Part shown: piece after piece, positions 8,901-17,219 of the stretch | How the letters are laid out: each line of letters begins with the position of its first letter | How positions within the stretch are numbered: position 1 is the first letter of the stretch | DNA from: CAYLRF01 sp964385995 | Lineage (GTDB): Bacteria > Bacillota > Clostridia > Lachnospirales > Lachnospiraceae | Reading direction: 5' to 3' | DNA: 42,611 nt | NCBI GenBank assembly: GCA_964385995.1 | Contig: CAYLRF010000005.1 | Location: forward strand, 1 to 42,611 | Program-made: the position numbers and the translations under genes | The notes under the pieces: generated by a model | The model's database searches: none | The model's input: the letters and a program-made list of their open reading frames with translations, nothing else | What the model was told of the DNA's origin: nothing

Positions 8901-10016
8901 TCAGTACTCCACCTCAAGCTCCGTCATCTTGTGTACGCTTACCTGCCCCGCGCCTATTCCCATGTAGATATCGTGGCCGATGACGGTCAGGTTCTCGATC
9001 TCGCCGGAATTGTTCGCGACCGGAAGCATGATGGTGCAGACGTATGCCCCGCTCCATTCGTAGACCGTGATGGCGCTCGGATTATACAACGAGCAATAGA
9101 TGAACTCATCGTCGCAGCAAATCCCCTGCGTCGTCCATCCGCTCGTGAGCGTGGTGGGATCCAGTCGGTCGCCGACCTGCCGGAAATTCGCGTCCATGAT
9201 GGCCATCCTCTGTCCGCCGCCTAAAAGGCACGCGTACTGGTCTCTGCTCGGGCAGTAATCGATCCCGTCAAGCTCCAGCTGTATCGTATCTTCGGATATG
9301 AAAGCGAGATCACTGGCTCTTAATCTGGTGATCTTATCTTTTCTGCCCATGCAGTTGCAGACTATGATTTCGCCGGTCTTTGAATTATACGTCATATCGT
9401 TCGCGTGGTTCATCGCGAGCGGCGCCGACTCAGCCACCACCTGCCCCGTCTGCGTGTCGAATTTGACCACGACGTCCTCATTTTCATATTCCTTGCCGTA
9501 GGCCACTATCTTGTCATACACCTGATAATAATAACGGCCGTCGAAGCACCCGCCCTGCGCCTGCTTAGACTCTTTATGCGTGGCGGGCTGCGGTATCCTC
9601 CATACTTCCTCAGACTTGCCCGTTATGTGACGGCTGAGACGCAGCGTAGCGTGCAGATCAAAATCACTGTCCGTGAGTTTCTTTACGACCGTCTCCGTTT
9701 TTTCGGAATCGTCTGCGGCTTCCGTGAGTTTCTCGGATTCGGCGTCGCTTCCTCCCGCGGTGCTTCCGGGCTTTTTGCTTCCGCTGGCGGTCTTATCTGA
9801 GCTTTCTGTATCCGCCTTATCTTTCCCGGACTTGCCGCACCCCGCGAGAGTAAAGCTTAAGGTAAGCACGGCCGCCAGAAACAGGGCCAGATACCGGGAA
9901 GGTCTGCCCGCGCGCGTCCCGCGGCGGTCTTTCTTATCGGAACCTGTCATGCCGGCCGCGCAACTGTCCGCCGTCTTTCGCGATTCTCTCATGTTTCCGT
10001 TCATGTTCCCGTACAT
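8901..10016 (-). CDS. Secreted lipoprotein, probable beta-propeller domain
   Basis: A 371-residue protein with a long basic N-terminal region, a hydrophobic segment and lipobox T-L-A-G-C (Cys60), followed by a Ser/Lys/Glu-rich linker to about residue 112. The rest has repeated beta-strand blocks (YYYQVYDKIVAYG, HANDMTYNSKTGEIIVCNC, TQGICCDDEFIYCSLY, ITVYEWSGAYVCTI), as in six- or seven-bladed propellers or cell-surface binding proteins. No catalytic motif is recognised, so the function is unknown. The start at 10016 has AGGAGG with a 10-nt spacer; the n-region before the lipobox is unusually long, and an internal Met at residue 23 would give a more usual signal peptide. It is the first gene after the G-tract promoter and probably starts the transporter operon. 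Confidence 0.75.
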   Translation of the reverse strand: MYGNMNGNMRESRKTADSCAAGMTGSDKKDRRGTRAGRPSRYLALFLAAVLTLSFTLAGCGKSGKDKADTESSDKTASGSKKPGSTAGGSDAESEKLTEAADDSEKTETVVKKLTDSDFDLHATLRLSRHITGKSEEVWRIPQPATHKESKQAQGGCFDGRYYYQVYDKIVAYGKEYENEDVVVKFDTQTGQVVAESAPLAMNHANDMTYNSKTGEIIVCNCMGRKDKITRLRASDLAFISEDTIQLELDGIDYCPSRDQYACLLGGGQRMAIMDANFRQVGDRLDPTTLTSGWTTQGICCDDEFIYCSLYNPSAITVYEWSGAYVCTIMLPVANNSGEIENLTVIGHDIYMGIGAGQVSVHKMTELEVEY

Positions 10017-10095
10017 GGTGTGCCATCCTCCTTTTTGTGCCCTTTAACTATCGGAATCTGTATATCCGACTCCCGTTTGTCTATCTGCGAAGCAA

Positions 10096-10123
10096 ATTTT
10101 AACCCCCCCCCATGCTTTGTCAA
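10096..10123 (-). promoter_or_regulatory. Sigma-A type promoter of the lipoprotein/ABC transporter operon, with G9 spacer
   Basis: On the minus strand a perfect TTGACA (10118-10123) is followed after 16 bp by TAAAAT (10096-10101). The start point would lie near 10088, about 70 nt before the lipoprotein ATG. Nine of the 16 spacer bases are one run of G. Confidence 0.75.
10103..10111. repeat. Homopolymer tract (G9 on the minus strand) inside a promoter spacer
   Basis: Nine consecutive C on the plus strand lie between the -10 and -35 boxes of the operon promoter. Tracts of this kind change length by slipped-strand mispairing; gain of one base would give the optimal 17-bp spacer. No other homopolymer of this length and composition was noticed in a promoter of this window. 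Confidence 0.8.
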
Positions 10124-10137
10124 CCTGTAGATAAAAG

Positions 10138-10165
10138 TTGAGCAATCGTGAACAATGCTCATAAT
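10138..10165 (+). promoter_or_regulatory. Possible divergent promoter for the Fic gene with inverted repeat
   Basis: TTGAGC (10138-10143), a 16-bp spacer and CATAAT (10160-10165) point toward the Fic gene. The arms TGAGCA (10139-10144) and TGCTCA (10156-10161) form an inverted repeat spanning this promoter, about 15 bp upstream of the -35 of the opposite operon promoter, so one regulator could act on both. The gap that follows hides the rest of the leader. The -35 matches only 4 of 6 positions. Confidence 0.35.
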
Positions 10166-10193
10166 TTTGACCTCAAGCGCTCAAGTTCGAAAG

Positions 10194-10293
10194 NNNNNNN
10201 NNNNNNNNNNNNNNNNNNNNNNNNNNNNNNNNNNNNNNNNNNNNNNNNNNNNNNNNNNNNNNNNNNNNNNNNNNNNNNNNNNNNNNNNNNNNN
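10194..10293. other. Assembly gap (100 N), true length unknown
   Basis: The flanking bases do not overlap, so unlike two other gaps in this window sequence is really missing here. The Fic coding region begins two bases after the gap, so its promoter and ribosome binding site may lie in it. Confidence 0.95.
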
Positions 10294-10295
10294 TC

Positions 10296-11441
10296 ATGCG
10301 TAATCGCGCGGGAGAATATGTAACCAATCTGTCGGGTGAGATGGCATACCGTTCTTATTTGCCGAACCCGCTGCCCCCGAGACCCCCGGTCAGCCTGACA
10401 GAGGATATCGTCGATCTTCTGGTAAAGGCTCATTCCCGCGTCTCCGTCCTGGAAGACATGACCGGCAATATTCCCGACATGAATTTATTCACCTCCATGT
10501 ACGTGCGCAAGGAGGCGCTGATGTCCTCGCAGATAGAAGGGACACAGGCGACTTTGGAGGATATCCTTGACCCGGCGTCGGACGCGAATACAAACCGTGA
10601 TGTCTCTGACGTCGTAAACTACGTAAAGGCGACAGAGTACGCAATCAACCGCCTGCAGACTCTTCCCCTGTGCTGCCGTTTGATAAGAGAGACGCACGCG
10701 GTCTTAATGCGGGGTTTGCGCGGCGAGGAGAAAGCGCCCGGGGAGTTTAGAAGTTCTCAAAACCGGATCGGCGGAGTGGGAAGCACGCTGAAAAACGCCG
10801 GATATATCCCGCCTTCTCCGAGAGACATGCAGGAGGCGATGAGTGACCTTGAAAAATACATGAACGATGAGGACGATACCACCGACTGTCTGATCCGCGC
10901 GGCGCTGATACACTATCAGTTTGAGACGATTCATCCCTTCCTTGACGGAAACGGGCGCGTAGGGCGGCTTCTCATCACGTTATTTTTAATGGAAAAGAAA
11001 GTCCTTACATCTCCCGCCCTCTACATTTCCTATTACCTGAAAAAAAATCGTGTGGAATACTACGACCGCATGACGGAAGTGCGGGAGAAGGGCAATTTCG
11101 AACAGTGGGTGGCTTTCTTTCTGCGGGCCGTCTCCGAATCCGCCGCCGACGCGACAGACACGATTCGCGACCTTGCCGCCCTCCGCGAAAAGAACATCGG
11201 GACGATCTCGGGCATGGGACGCGCGGCAAAAAGCGTCATGGCCGTCTTTGGCTATCTGGAGTCAAATCCCATCATCGACATACATAAAACCGCCGCGGCC
11301 TTAGGTCTGGCCTTTAATACCGTGTCAAATGCCGTAACCCGTCTGGTGGGCGCCGGGATATTGCGGCAAATCCGCGGAAACGGAAGAAACCGCGCTTACG
11401 CGTATACCGCTTATCTGGACATTCTCCGCAGGGGAACGTGA
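10296..11441 (+). CDS. Fic family AMPylating protein, class II
   Basis: A 381-residue Fic protein. The Fic_N region (RAGEYVTNLSGE, NPLPPRPP) begins at the first residues, as in full-length relatives, so the ATG two bases after the gap is probably the true start. The inhibitory motif S/T-x3-E-G is present as S77-SQI-E81-G82, placing it in class II, where this helix blocks ATP until released. The catalytic motif is complete: H213-PFLDGNGRVGR. A winged-helix domain occupies about residues 300-370 (IDIHKTAAALGLAFNTVSNAVTRLVGAGIL). Proteins of this build usually modify a partner by transferring AMP from ATP and often regulate themselves; the target is unknown. It converges with the AEC gene, with only 12 bp between the stop codons. 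Confidence 0.93.
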   Translation: MRNRAGEYVTNLSGEMAYRSYLPNPLPPRPPVSLTEDIVDLLVKAHSRVSVLEDMTGNIPDMNLFTSMYVRKEALMSSQIEGTQATLEDILDPASDANTNRDVSDVVNYVKATEYAINRLQTLPLCCRLIRETHAVLMRGLRGEEKAPGEFRSSQNRIGGVGSTLKNAGYIPPSPRDMQEAMSDLEKYMNDEDDTTDCLIRAALIHYQFETIHPFLDGNGRVGRLLITLFLMEKKVLTSPALYISYYLKKNRVEYYDRMTEVREKGNFEQWVAFFLRAVSESAADATDTIRDLAALREKNIGTISGMGRAAKSVMAVFGYLESNPIIDIHKTAAALGLAFNTVSNAVTRLVGAGILRQIRGNGRNRAYAYTAYLDILRRGT

Positions 11442-11453
11442 TGAATCGGACGC

Positions 11454-12371
11454 TCACCTCACAAAGAGCAGCCACATGATAAGGGGGATGGTGACTACCG
11501 AGAGGAGCGTGGTGACGAAGACTCCCGCTGCCGCGCTTTTCGTGTCCCCGCCGTACTGGTAGCTTATCGTGGTGGCGGTCATCCCCGCTGGCATGGCAAG
11601 CGACACCACCAGCGTCCCCAAAAGCGCTTCTTCCTTTATGAAGAGCCGCAGGATGAAAAACCCCGCGACCGGGAAAAGTATGAGCTTTATGACGGAAAGC
11701 GCGTATATGCGCCATTTTCCGAAGACGTCTTTAAACGACAGCTGCGCCAGCGCGCACCCGCTTATCAGCATGGCAAGAGGGGACGTCATGGATCCGACCG
11801 TGTCCGTGATCCTGTACAGTATAGGTATCTCCGGGATTTTCACCAGATAAAGTATGAGGGCGATGACGGCCGCCACAAATGTCGGGCGCGTAAATGTCTT
11901 CACGGATATCTTCATTTCGCCGCTCATCAGACTGACGCCGTATGTCCAGCAAAACAGCTGGAAGACAACCACAATCAGCGTGGCGTAAAACATATGGGAC
12001 TTGCCGAAGAGCGCCTCTACGACGGGATAACCCATAAATCCCACGTTCGCGAAGATAAGAAGGCACTGATAGACCCCGCTTTTTTCGCGGCCGATCCGAA
12101 ATATCACGGGAAAAAGCCTCGCCGCCGCTATCAGAGCCAGATATATGAGGCATACTATACCTATGATGACGAAGACTTTTTTATTTGAGACGGGCCGCGC
12201 GCCGCTCAGCGCCGACGATATCACCTGCATGGGACTTACGACGCCGTTTAAGAGCAGCGACGCTTTTTGATTCACCGACTGATCGATGAGTCCGATTTTC
12301 GCCGCCATAAATCCAATGAGAATCACGCCGAATAACAGCACCATCTGCCGCGCGAGCCCTGAGATGTCCAT
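11454..12371 (-). CDS. AEC family (auxin efflux carrier-like) transporter
   Basis: A 305-residue membrane protein with about ten predicted helices in two halves. Family features include the N-terminal hydrophobic segment ending GFMAAKIGLID, the central FANVGFMGYPVVEALFG motif (family N-x-G-[FN]-[MLI]-G-x-P), and the second-half SPLAMLISGCALAQ and SLAMPAGMTATTISYQYGGD blocks. AEC carriers export organic acids, auxin-like compounds or malate; the substrate here is unknown. The start lies 11 nt after the gyrA stop on the same strand, and its AAGGA site overlaps that stop codon, so it is probably co-transcribed and translationally coupled with gyrA. The product has no obvious link to supercoiling. 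Confidence 0.9.
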   Translation of the reverse strand: MDISGLARQMVLLFGVILIGFMAAKIGLIDQSVNQKASLLLNGVVSPMQVISSALSGARPVSNKKVFVIIGIVCLIYLALIAAARLFPVIFRIGREKSGVYQCLLIFANVGFMGYPVVEALFGKSHMFYATLIVVVFQLFCWTYGVSLMSGEMKISVKTFTRPTFVAAVIALILYLVKIPEIPILYRITDTVGSMTSPLAMLISGCALAQLSFKDVFGKWRIYALSVIKLILFPVAGFFILRLFIKEEALLGTLVVSLAMPAGMTATTISYQYGGDTKSAAAGVFVTTLLSVVTIPLIMWLLFVR

Positions 12372-12382
12372 GGTAAGATTCC

Positions 12383-14896
12383 TTATTCGCCGATATCTTC
12401 ACGGGGCTCGTCTTGCGGCGCCGGCTCCGACTGCCCGTCCTCTATCTCTTCACTTTCGCTTTCCTGCACCTTCGCGATACCGGCCACTTTCGCGCCGTCC
12501 GTGAGATTTATGAGTTTTACTCCCGAGGAAAATCTTCCGTGTACCGATACGTCCGAGCAGGGGATTCTGATGACGATGCCGGCGGTATTTATGATCATTA
12601 TCTCGTCGCCGTCATCCACGGAGACAGCGCCGACGGGATTTCCGGTTTTTTCGGTGATCCTGTAACACCTTACTCCCTTTCCGCCTCTGCTTTGCGCGGA
12701 AAATTCATCTTTTCGCGTTCGCTTTCCCATGCCGTTTTCCGTCACGATGAGAAGGTCTCTTTCCCCGTCGCAGAGCCGCATACCTATCACTTCATCACCG
12801 TCGGATAATCTTATGCCCCTTACTCCCGTGGCGGATCTTCCCATTGGACGGACGTCTTTCTCGTTAAATCTGATACACTGGCCGCATTTGGTAACGAGCA
12901 TGACGTCTTTATGTCCGTCGGTAACCGCGACTTCGATAAGATCGTCGTCATCGCGAAGAGAGATCGCGGCGATCCCCGATTTCCTGACATTGGCGAATTC
13001 TCTTATGGTCACTTTCTTTACCACTCCCTTTTTGGTAGCCATAAAGAGATAATTATTTTCCTCATAAGACGTTATCGGGATCATCTTCGTGACGGTCTCC
13101 TGCGGCATCAGCTGCAGAAGATTTATGATGGCCGTGCCCCTGGACGTCCTCGCCGCCTCGGGGATCTCATATGCCTTCAGCTTATACATGCGTCCCTTAT
13201 CCGTAAAGAAGAAGACATAATCATGAGACGAGGTCATAAACATCTCTGTCACGTAATCTTCTTCTATGGTCTGCATACCTTTTACGCCTCTGCCGCCGCG
13301 GCCCTGACTTTTGAAGGTATCCGTCGTCATCCTCTTTATGTACCCGAGCTTCGTCATGGTGACGACTACGTCCTGCTTCGGGATGAGATCCTCGTCGCTG
13401 AAATCGGACTCGCTTCTTTCTATCGCCGTCCGCCTGTCGTCGCCGTATTTGTCGGAAATCTCGAGTATTTCCGTCTTTATCACGCTAAGAAGCTTATTTC
13501 TGTCTTCCAATATGGCGCGAAGCTCGCGGATGGTTTCCATAAGTCCGCCGTATTCCGTCTCCAGTTTTTCTCTTTCCAGTCCCGTGAGGGCGCGGATACG
13601 CATATCCACGATGGCCTGTGTCTGAGCGTCGCTTAGGGAGAATCTCTCCATCAGCCTCTCTTTGGCCGTCTGCGTGGTTTTGGAGCTTCTCACTATATTT
13701 ATCACTTCGTCGATGTTATCCAGAGCGATAAGAAGTCCCTCGAGGATGTGAGCTCGATCCTCTGATTTTTTCAGGTCGAATTTCGTGCGCCGTGTCACGA
13801 CCTCTTCCTGATGTTTCAGGTATAGCTTCAGCGTGTCGAGAAGATTTAAGACCTTAGGCTCGTTATCAACCAGCGCCAGCATGGTTACCCCGAATGTGTC
13901 CTGAAGCTGGGTATGCTTATAGAGCTGATTTAAGATGACGTTCGCGTTGGCGTCTCGCCTTAGTTCTATGCTGATACACATTCCCTCGCGGCTTGACTGA
14001 TCCTCGAGCGCCGTTATGCCGTCGATTTTTTTATTTTTCACAAGCTCCGCGATCTTTTCGATCAGACGGGCTTTATTTACGAGGAACGGTATCTCGGTCA
14101 CTACTATGCGGCTCTTGCCGTTTGGCATGGTCTCTATGTCGGTTACCGCACGCACCTGTATCTTGCCGCGGCCGGTCCGGTAAGCCTCTTCTATGCCTCT
14201 CGTGCCCATGATGACGGCTCCCGTGGGAAAATCCGGGCCTTTTACTATTTTTAAGACGTCCTCCATGGAAGTCTCGCGCCCGCCGTCTGTCTGATCGTCG
14301 ATGATCTTTACCACGGCGGATATGACTTCGCGAAGATTGTGCGGAGGGATATTGGTCGCCATGCCGACCGCTATGCCGGAGGCTCCGTTTACCAGAAGAT
14401 TCGGATATCTTGACGGCAGAACCGTGGGCTCTTTCTCCGTCTCGTCAAAGTTCGGGATGAAATCCACGGTATCTTTATTTATATCGGCGGTAAGCTCCAT
14501 GGAAATCTTGCTAAGTCTCGCCTCTGTATATCTCATGGCCGCCGCGCTGTCCGCGTCCACCGAGCCGAAGTTTCCGTGTCCGTCGACGAGAGGATATCTG
14601 GTAGACCAGTCCTGCGCCATATTTACCAGCGCGCCGTATATGGAGCTGTCGCCGTGCGGATGATATTTACCCATGGTCTCGCCGACGATACGGGCGCATT
14701 TCCTGTGAGGCTTATCGGGGCCGCACCCCAAGCCTATCATGGAATAAAGGATCCTGCGCTGCACCGGCTTAAGTCCGTCTCTTACGTCCGGCAGGGCGCG
14801 GGAGGCGATGACACTCATGGCGTAATCTATGTAAGACGTCTCCATCGTCTTTTTTAAGTCTATTTCCTGCACTTTGTCAAATTCGGTTTCCTGCAT
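12383..14896 (-). CDS. gyrA: DNA gyrase subunit A
   Basis: An 837-residue GyrA. The winged-helix/tower domain holds the catalytic tyrosine at Y123 in AAMRYTEARLSK. The C-terminal half has six beta-pinwheel blades, including the GyrA box QGRGGRGVKG (family QRRGGKG), and an acidic tail. With GyrB it introduces negative supercoils using ATP. The quinolone-resistance region reads HPHGDSSIYG, with Gly88 where E. coli has Asp87; acidic residues are usual there. Nearby DADSAAAMRYTE differs from the common DGDGAAAMRYTE. It is 39 nt downstream of gyrB, with AGAGGA before the ATG, so they form one operon followed by the AEC gene. Confidence 0.98.
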   Translation of the reverse strand: MQETEFDKVQEIDLKKTMETSYIDYAMSVIASRALPDVRDGLKPVQRRILYSMIGLGCGPDKPHRKCARIVGETMGKYHPHGDSSIYGALVNMAQDWSTRYPLVDGHGNFGSVDADSAAAMRYTEARLSKISMELTADINKDTVDFIPNFDETEKEPTVLPSRYPNLLVNGASGIAVGMATNIPPHNLREVISAVVKIIDDQTDGGRETSMEDVLKIVKGPDFPTGAVIMGTRGIEEAYRTGRGKIQVRAVTDIETMPNGKSRIVVTEIPFLVNKARLIEKIAELVKNKKIDGITALEDQSSREGMCISIELRRDANANVILNQLYKHTQLQDTFGVTMLALVDNEPKVLNLLDTLKLYLKHQEEVVTRRTKFDLKKSEDRAHILEGLLIALDNIDEVINIVRSSKTTQTAKERLMERFSLSDAQTQAIVDMRIRALTGLEREKLETEYGGLMETIRELRAILEDRNKLLSVIKTEILEISDKYGDDRRTAIERSESDFSDEDLIPKQDVVVTMTKLGYIKRMTTDTFKSQGRGGRGVKGMQTIEEDYVTEMFMTSSHDYVFFFTDKGRMYKLKAYEIPEAARTSRGTAIINLLQLMPQETVTKMIPITSYEENNYLFMATKKGVVKKVTIREFANVRKSGIAAISLRDDDDLIEVAVTDGHKDVMLVTKCGQCIRFNEKDVRPMGRSATGVRGIRLSDGDEVIGMRLCDGERDLLIVTENGMGKRTRKDEFSAQSRGGKGVRCYRITEKTGNPVGAVSVDDGDEIMIINTAGIVIRIPCSDVSVHGRFSSGVKLINLTDGAKVAGIAKVQESESEEIEDGQSEPAPQDEPREDIGE

Positions 14897-14935
14897 ATTT
14901 CCTCTTTTCGTCGCTCTTTAACGCGGTATCGGTTC

Positions 14936-16954
14936 TTAAATGTCCAGATTTTGCACGTATTTCGCGTTTTCCTCGATAAATTCCCGGCGCGGCTCGACCT
15001 TATCCCCCATGAGGGTCGTAAACGTAAGATCAAGCTCCGAGGATGTCTCCTCGTCCATGTTCACGCGCAGAAGAATCCTGTGCTCCGGGTCCATAGTGGT
15101 ATCCCAGAGCTGGTCGGCGTCCATTTCGCCCAGACCTTTGTATCTCTGGATCTTGTTGCTGCTGTCCCTGCCGACTTCGACGAGGATTTTATTTAACTCC
15201 TCATCGCTGTAGGCGTACCATTCCTTTTGATTTTTCTCCAATTTATAAAGCGGAGGCTGCGCCAGATACACGTGTCCCTGTTTTATGAGATCCGGCATAA
15301 AGCGATAGAAAAACGTGAGAAGCAGCGTGCTGATGTGAGCGCCGTCCACATCGGCATCGGTCATGATGATGATCTTATGATAACGAAGCTTCGACAGGTC
15401 AAAATCGTCGTGTATGCCGGTTCCGACGGCTGTGATGAGAGCTTTTATTTCCTCATTTCCGTATATCTTATCAAGCCTCGCCTTCTCGACGTTTAGGATC
15501 TTGCCTCGAAGGGGAAGTATCGCCTGTGTCTTTCTGTCTCTGGCTTTCTTCGCAGAGCCGCCGGCGGAATCTCCCTCGACTATGTATATCTCGCAGTTTT
15601 CGGGAGTCTTATCCGAGCAATCCGCGAGCTTTCCGGGAAGCCCCATCCCGTCCAGCGCTCCCTTGCGCCTCGTCAAATCCCTCGCCTTTCGCGCGGCTTC
15701 TCTCGCCCGCTGGGACATCACGGATTTTTCTATGATAACTCTTCCGACGGAGGGGTTTTGCTCGAGGAAAATCTCAAGCTTGGAACTAAGGATACTGTCA
15801 ACCGCGGTGCGGGCCTCGGTATTTCCCAGCTTCTGCTTCGTCTGGCCCTCAAACTGCGGATCTTCTATCTTCACGCTTATGATGGCGGCGAGCCCTTCTC
15901 TTATGTCGTCTCCCGAAAGATTCGGCTCGTTTTCCTTAAGAAGTTTGTTTTTTCTCGCGTATTCGTTAAATGTCTTCGTGATGGCGTTGCGAAATCCCAC
16001 GATGTGAGTGCCGCCTTCGGGGGTCGTGATATTATTTACGAAGCCGTACGTGGTCTCGTTGTAGGAATCGTTGTGCTGCATGGCGACTTCCACCAGCACG
16101 CCGTCTCTTTCTCCCTCGCAGTATATGACGTCGTCATACAGCGGAGTCTTGCTCTTATTTAAGTATTTGACAAATTCCCTGATACCGCCGTCGTAATGAA
16201 ATTTACATGTGACTGGCTCCTCGCCTCTCTCGTCCGTCAGGATGATGGTGAGCCCTTTCGTGAGAAACGCCATCTCACGAAATCTCTGCTTTAGGGTGTC
16301 GTAGTCATACACCGTCTCCTCGAAAATTCCGTCGTCCGCGAGAAAAGTGACTTTCGTTCCCCTCTTATCGGGATCGCACTCTCCGACCACTTTTAATTTG
16401 TAGACGACATTTCCCTTCTCATACCGCTGTTTATAGATCTTCCCTTCGCTAAATATCTCGACTTCCAGCCAGTTTGAGAGTGCGTTTACCACGGATGCTC
16501 CCACGCCGTGCAGGCCGCCCGATACTTTATATCCCCCGCCGCCGAATTTGCCTCCCGCGTGCAGCACGGTGAATACGACTTCCACCGCCGGAAGTCCCGC
16601 TTTGGTATTTATGCCGACGGGGATACCGCGCCCGTTATCCAGGACCGTGACGGAATTATCCTTATGCAATGTGACTTCGATCGTATCGCAAAATCCCGCC
16701 AGCGCCTCGTCCACGGAATTATCGACTATCTCGTACACCAGATGGTGAAGTCCCCTGGCCGACGTGCTTCCGATGTACATGCCCGGCCTTTTTCTCACGG
16801 CCTCCAATCCCTCAAGTATCTGTATCTGATCGGCGCCGTACTCACCGTCGACCTCCGTCATCTCCTCGAGAAGGTCGTCGATGGTTTCACCGTCGGGGAC
16901 ATTGTTTATATTGTTGATAGTGTCGGTTTCATTTTCCTGCGTCTTTATATCCAT
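14936..16954 (-). CDS. gyrB: DNA gyrase subunit B
   Basis: A 672-residue GyrB. It opens with an unusual acidic, Asn-rich extension of about 40 residues before the conserved ILEGLEAVRKRPGMYIGST. The GHKL ATPase signatures follow: EIVDNSVDEALAG, DNGRGIP, GGLHGVGASVVNALS. The transducer domain and the TOPRIM domain come next, with EGDSAGGSA and the metal-binding MTDADVDGAHI, and the C-terminus carries QRYKGLGEMDADQLWDTTM. It supplies ATPase and metal-dependent cleavage functions to gyrase. GGGAG lies 6 nt before the ATG. The fragment ending at 16994 lies 39 nt upstream on the same strand, so gyrB probably belongs to the recF-side transcription unit or has a promoter inside the gap region. Confidence 0.98.
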   Translation of the reverse strand: MDIKTQENETDTINNINNVPDGETIDDLLEEMTEVDGEYGADQIQILEGLEAVRKRPGMYIGSTSARGLHHLVYEIVDNSVDEALAGFCDTIEVTLHKDNSVTVLDNGRGIPVGINTKAGLPAVEVVFTVLHAGGKFGGGGYKVSGGLHGVGASVVNALSNWLEVEIFSEGKIYKQRYEKGNVVYKLKVVGECDPDKRGTKVTFLADDGIFEETVYDYDTLKQRFREMAFLTKGLTIILTDERGEEPVTCKFHYDGGIREFVKYLNKSKTPLYDDVIYCEGERDGVLVEVAMQHNDSYNETTYGFVNNITTPEGGTHIVGFRNAITKTFNEYARKNKLLKENEPNLSGDDIREGLAAIISVKIEDPQFEGQTKQKLGNTEARTAVDSILSSKLEIFLEQNPSVGRVIIEKSVMSQRAREAARKARDLTRRKGALDGMGLPGKLADCSDKTPENCEIYIVEGDSAGGSAKKARDRKTQAILPLRGKILNVEKARLDKIYGNEEIKALITAVGTGIHDDFDLSKLRYHKIIIMTDADVDGAHISTLLLTFFYRFMPDLIKQGHVYLAQPPLYKLEKNQKEWYAYSDEELNKILVEVGRDSSNKIQRYKGLGEMDADQLWDTTMDPEHRILLRVNMDEETSSELDLTFTTLMGDKVEPRREFIEENAKYVQNLDI

Positions 16955-16993
16955 GAAAACTCCCTTCGCTCCTTATTCCTTCTTCACGATATT

Positions 16994-17119
16994 TCAATAT
17001 ATCGATTTTCTGTGATCTTTTTTTTTTCGGATGGTTCTGTTCGCGATACACTTCCAATTTTCTTTTATTTTTACTTTGATTCCTTCAGTCTCTTTCAGAC
17101 AATTTATGATTTCCTCTTT
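16994..17119 (-). CDS. C-terminal fragment of an unidentified gene, 5' end in gap
   Basis: An open frame enters from the gap and ends at 16994, 39 nt before gyrB. The 41 visible residues are very basic (ending RTIRKKKDHRKSIY). It could be the end of the small DUF721/DciA-like or RemB-like gene that often lies between recF and gyrB in Clostridia. The opening KEEIINCLKETEGIKVK loosely recalls a DUF721 C-terminus, but the match is too short to assert. Since the N run keeps phase with recF only by chance, it need not be part of RecF. Confidence 0.4.
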   Translation of the reverse strand, partial: KEEIINCLKETEGIKVKIKENWKCIANRTIRKKKDHRKSIY

Positions 17120-17219
17120 NNNNNNNNNNNNNNNNNNNNNNNNNNNNNNNNNNNNNNNNNNNNNNNNNNNNNNNNNNNNNNNNNNNNNNNNNNNNNNNNN
17201 NNNNNNNNNNNNNNNNNNN
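17120..17219. other. Assembly gap (100 N) between recF and the gyrB-side fragment
   Basis: The flanks do not overlap. The missing sequence must contain the last 15-20 codons of recF and the start of the following small gene, so the true gap is probably longer than 100 bp. Confidence 0.9.
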
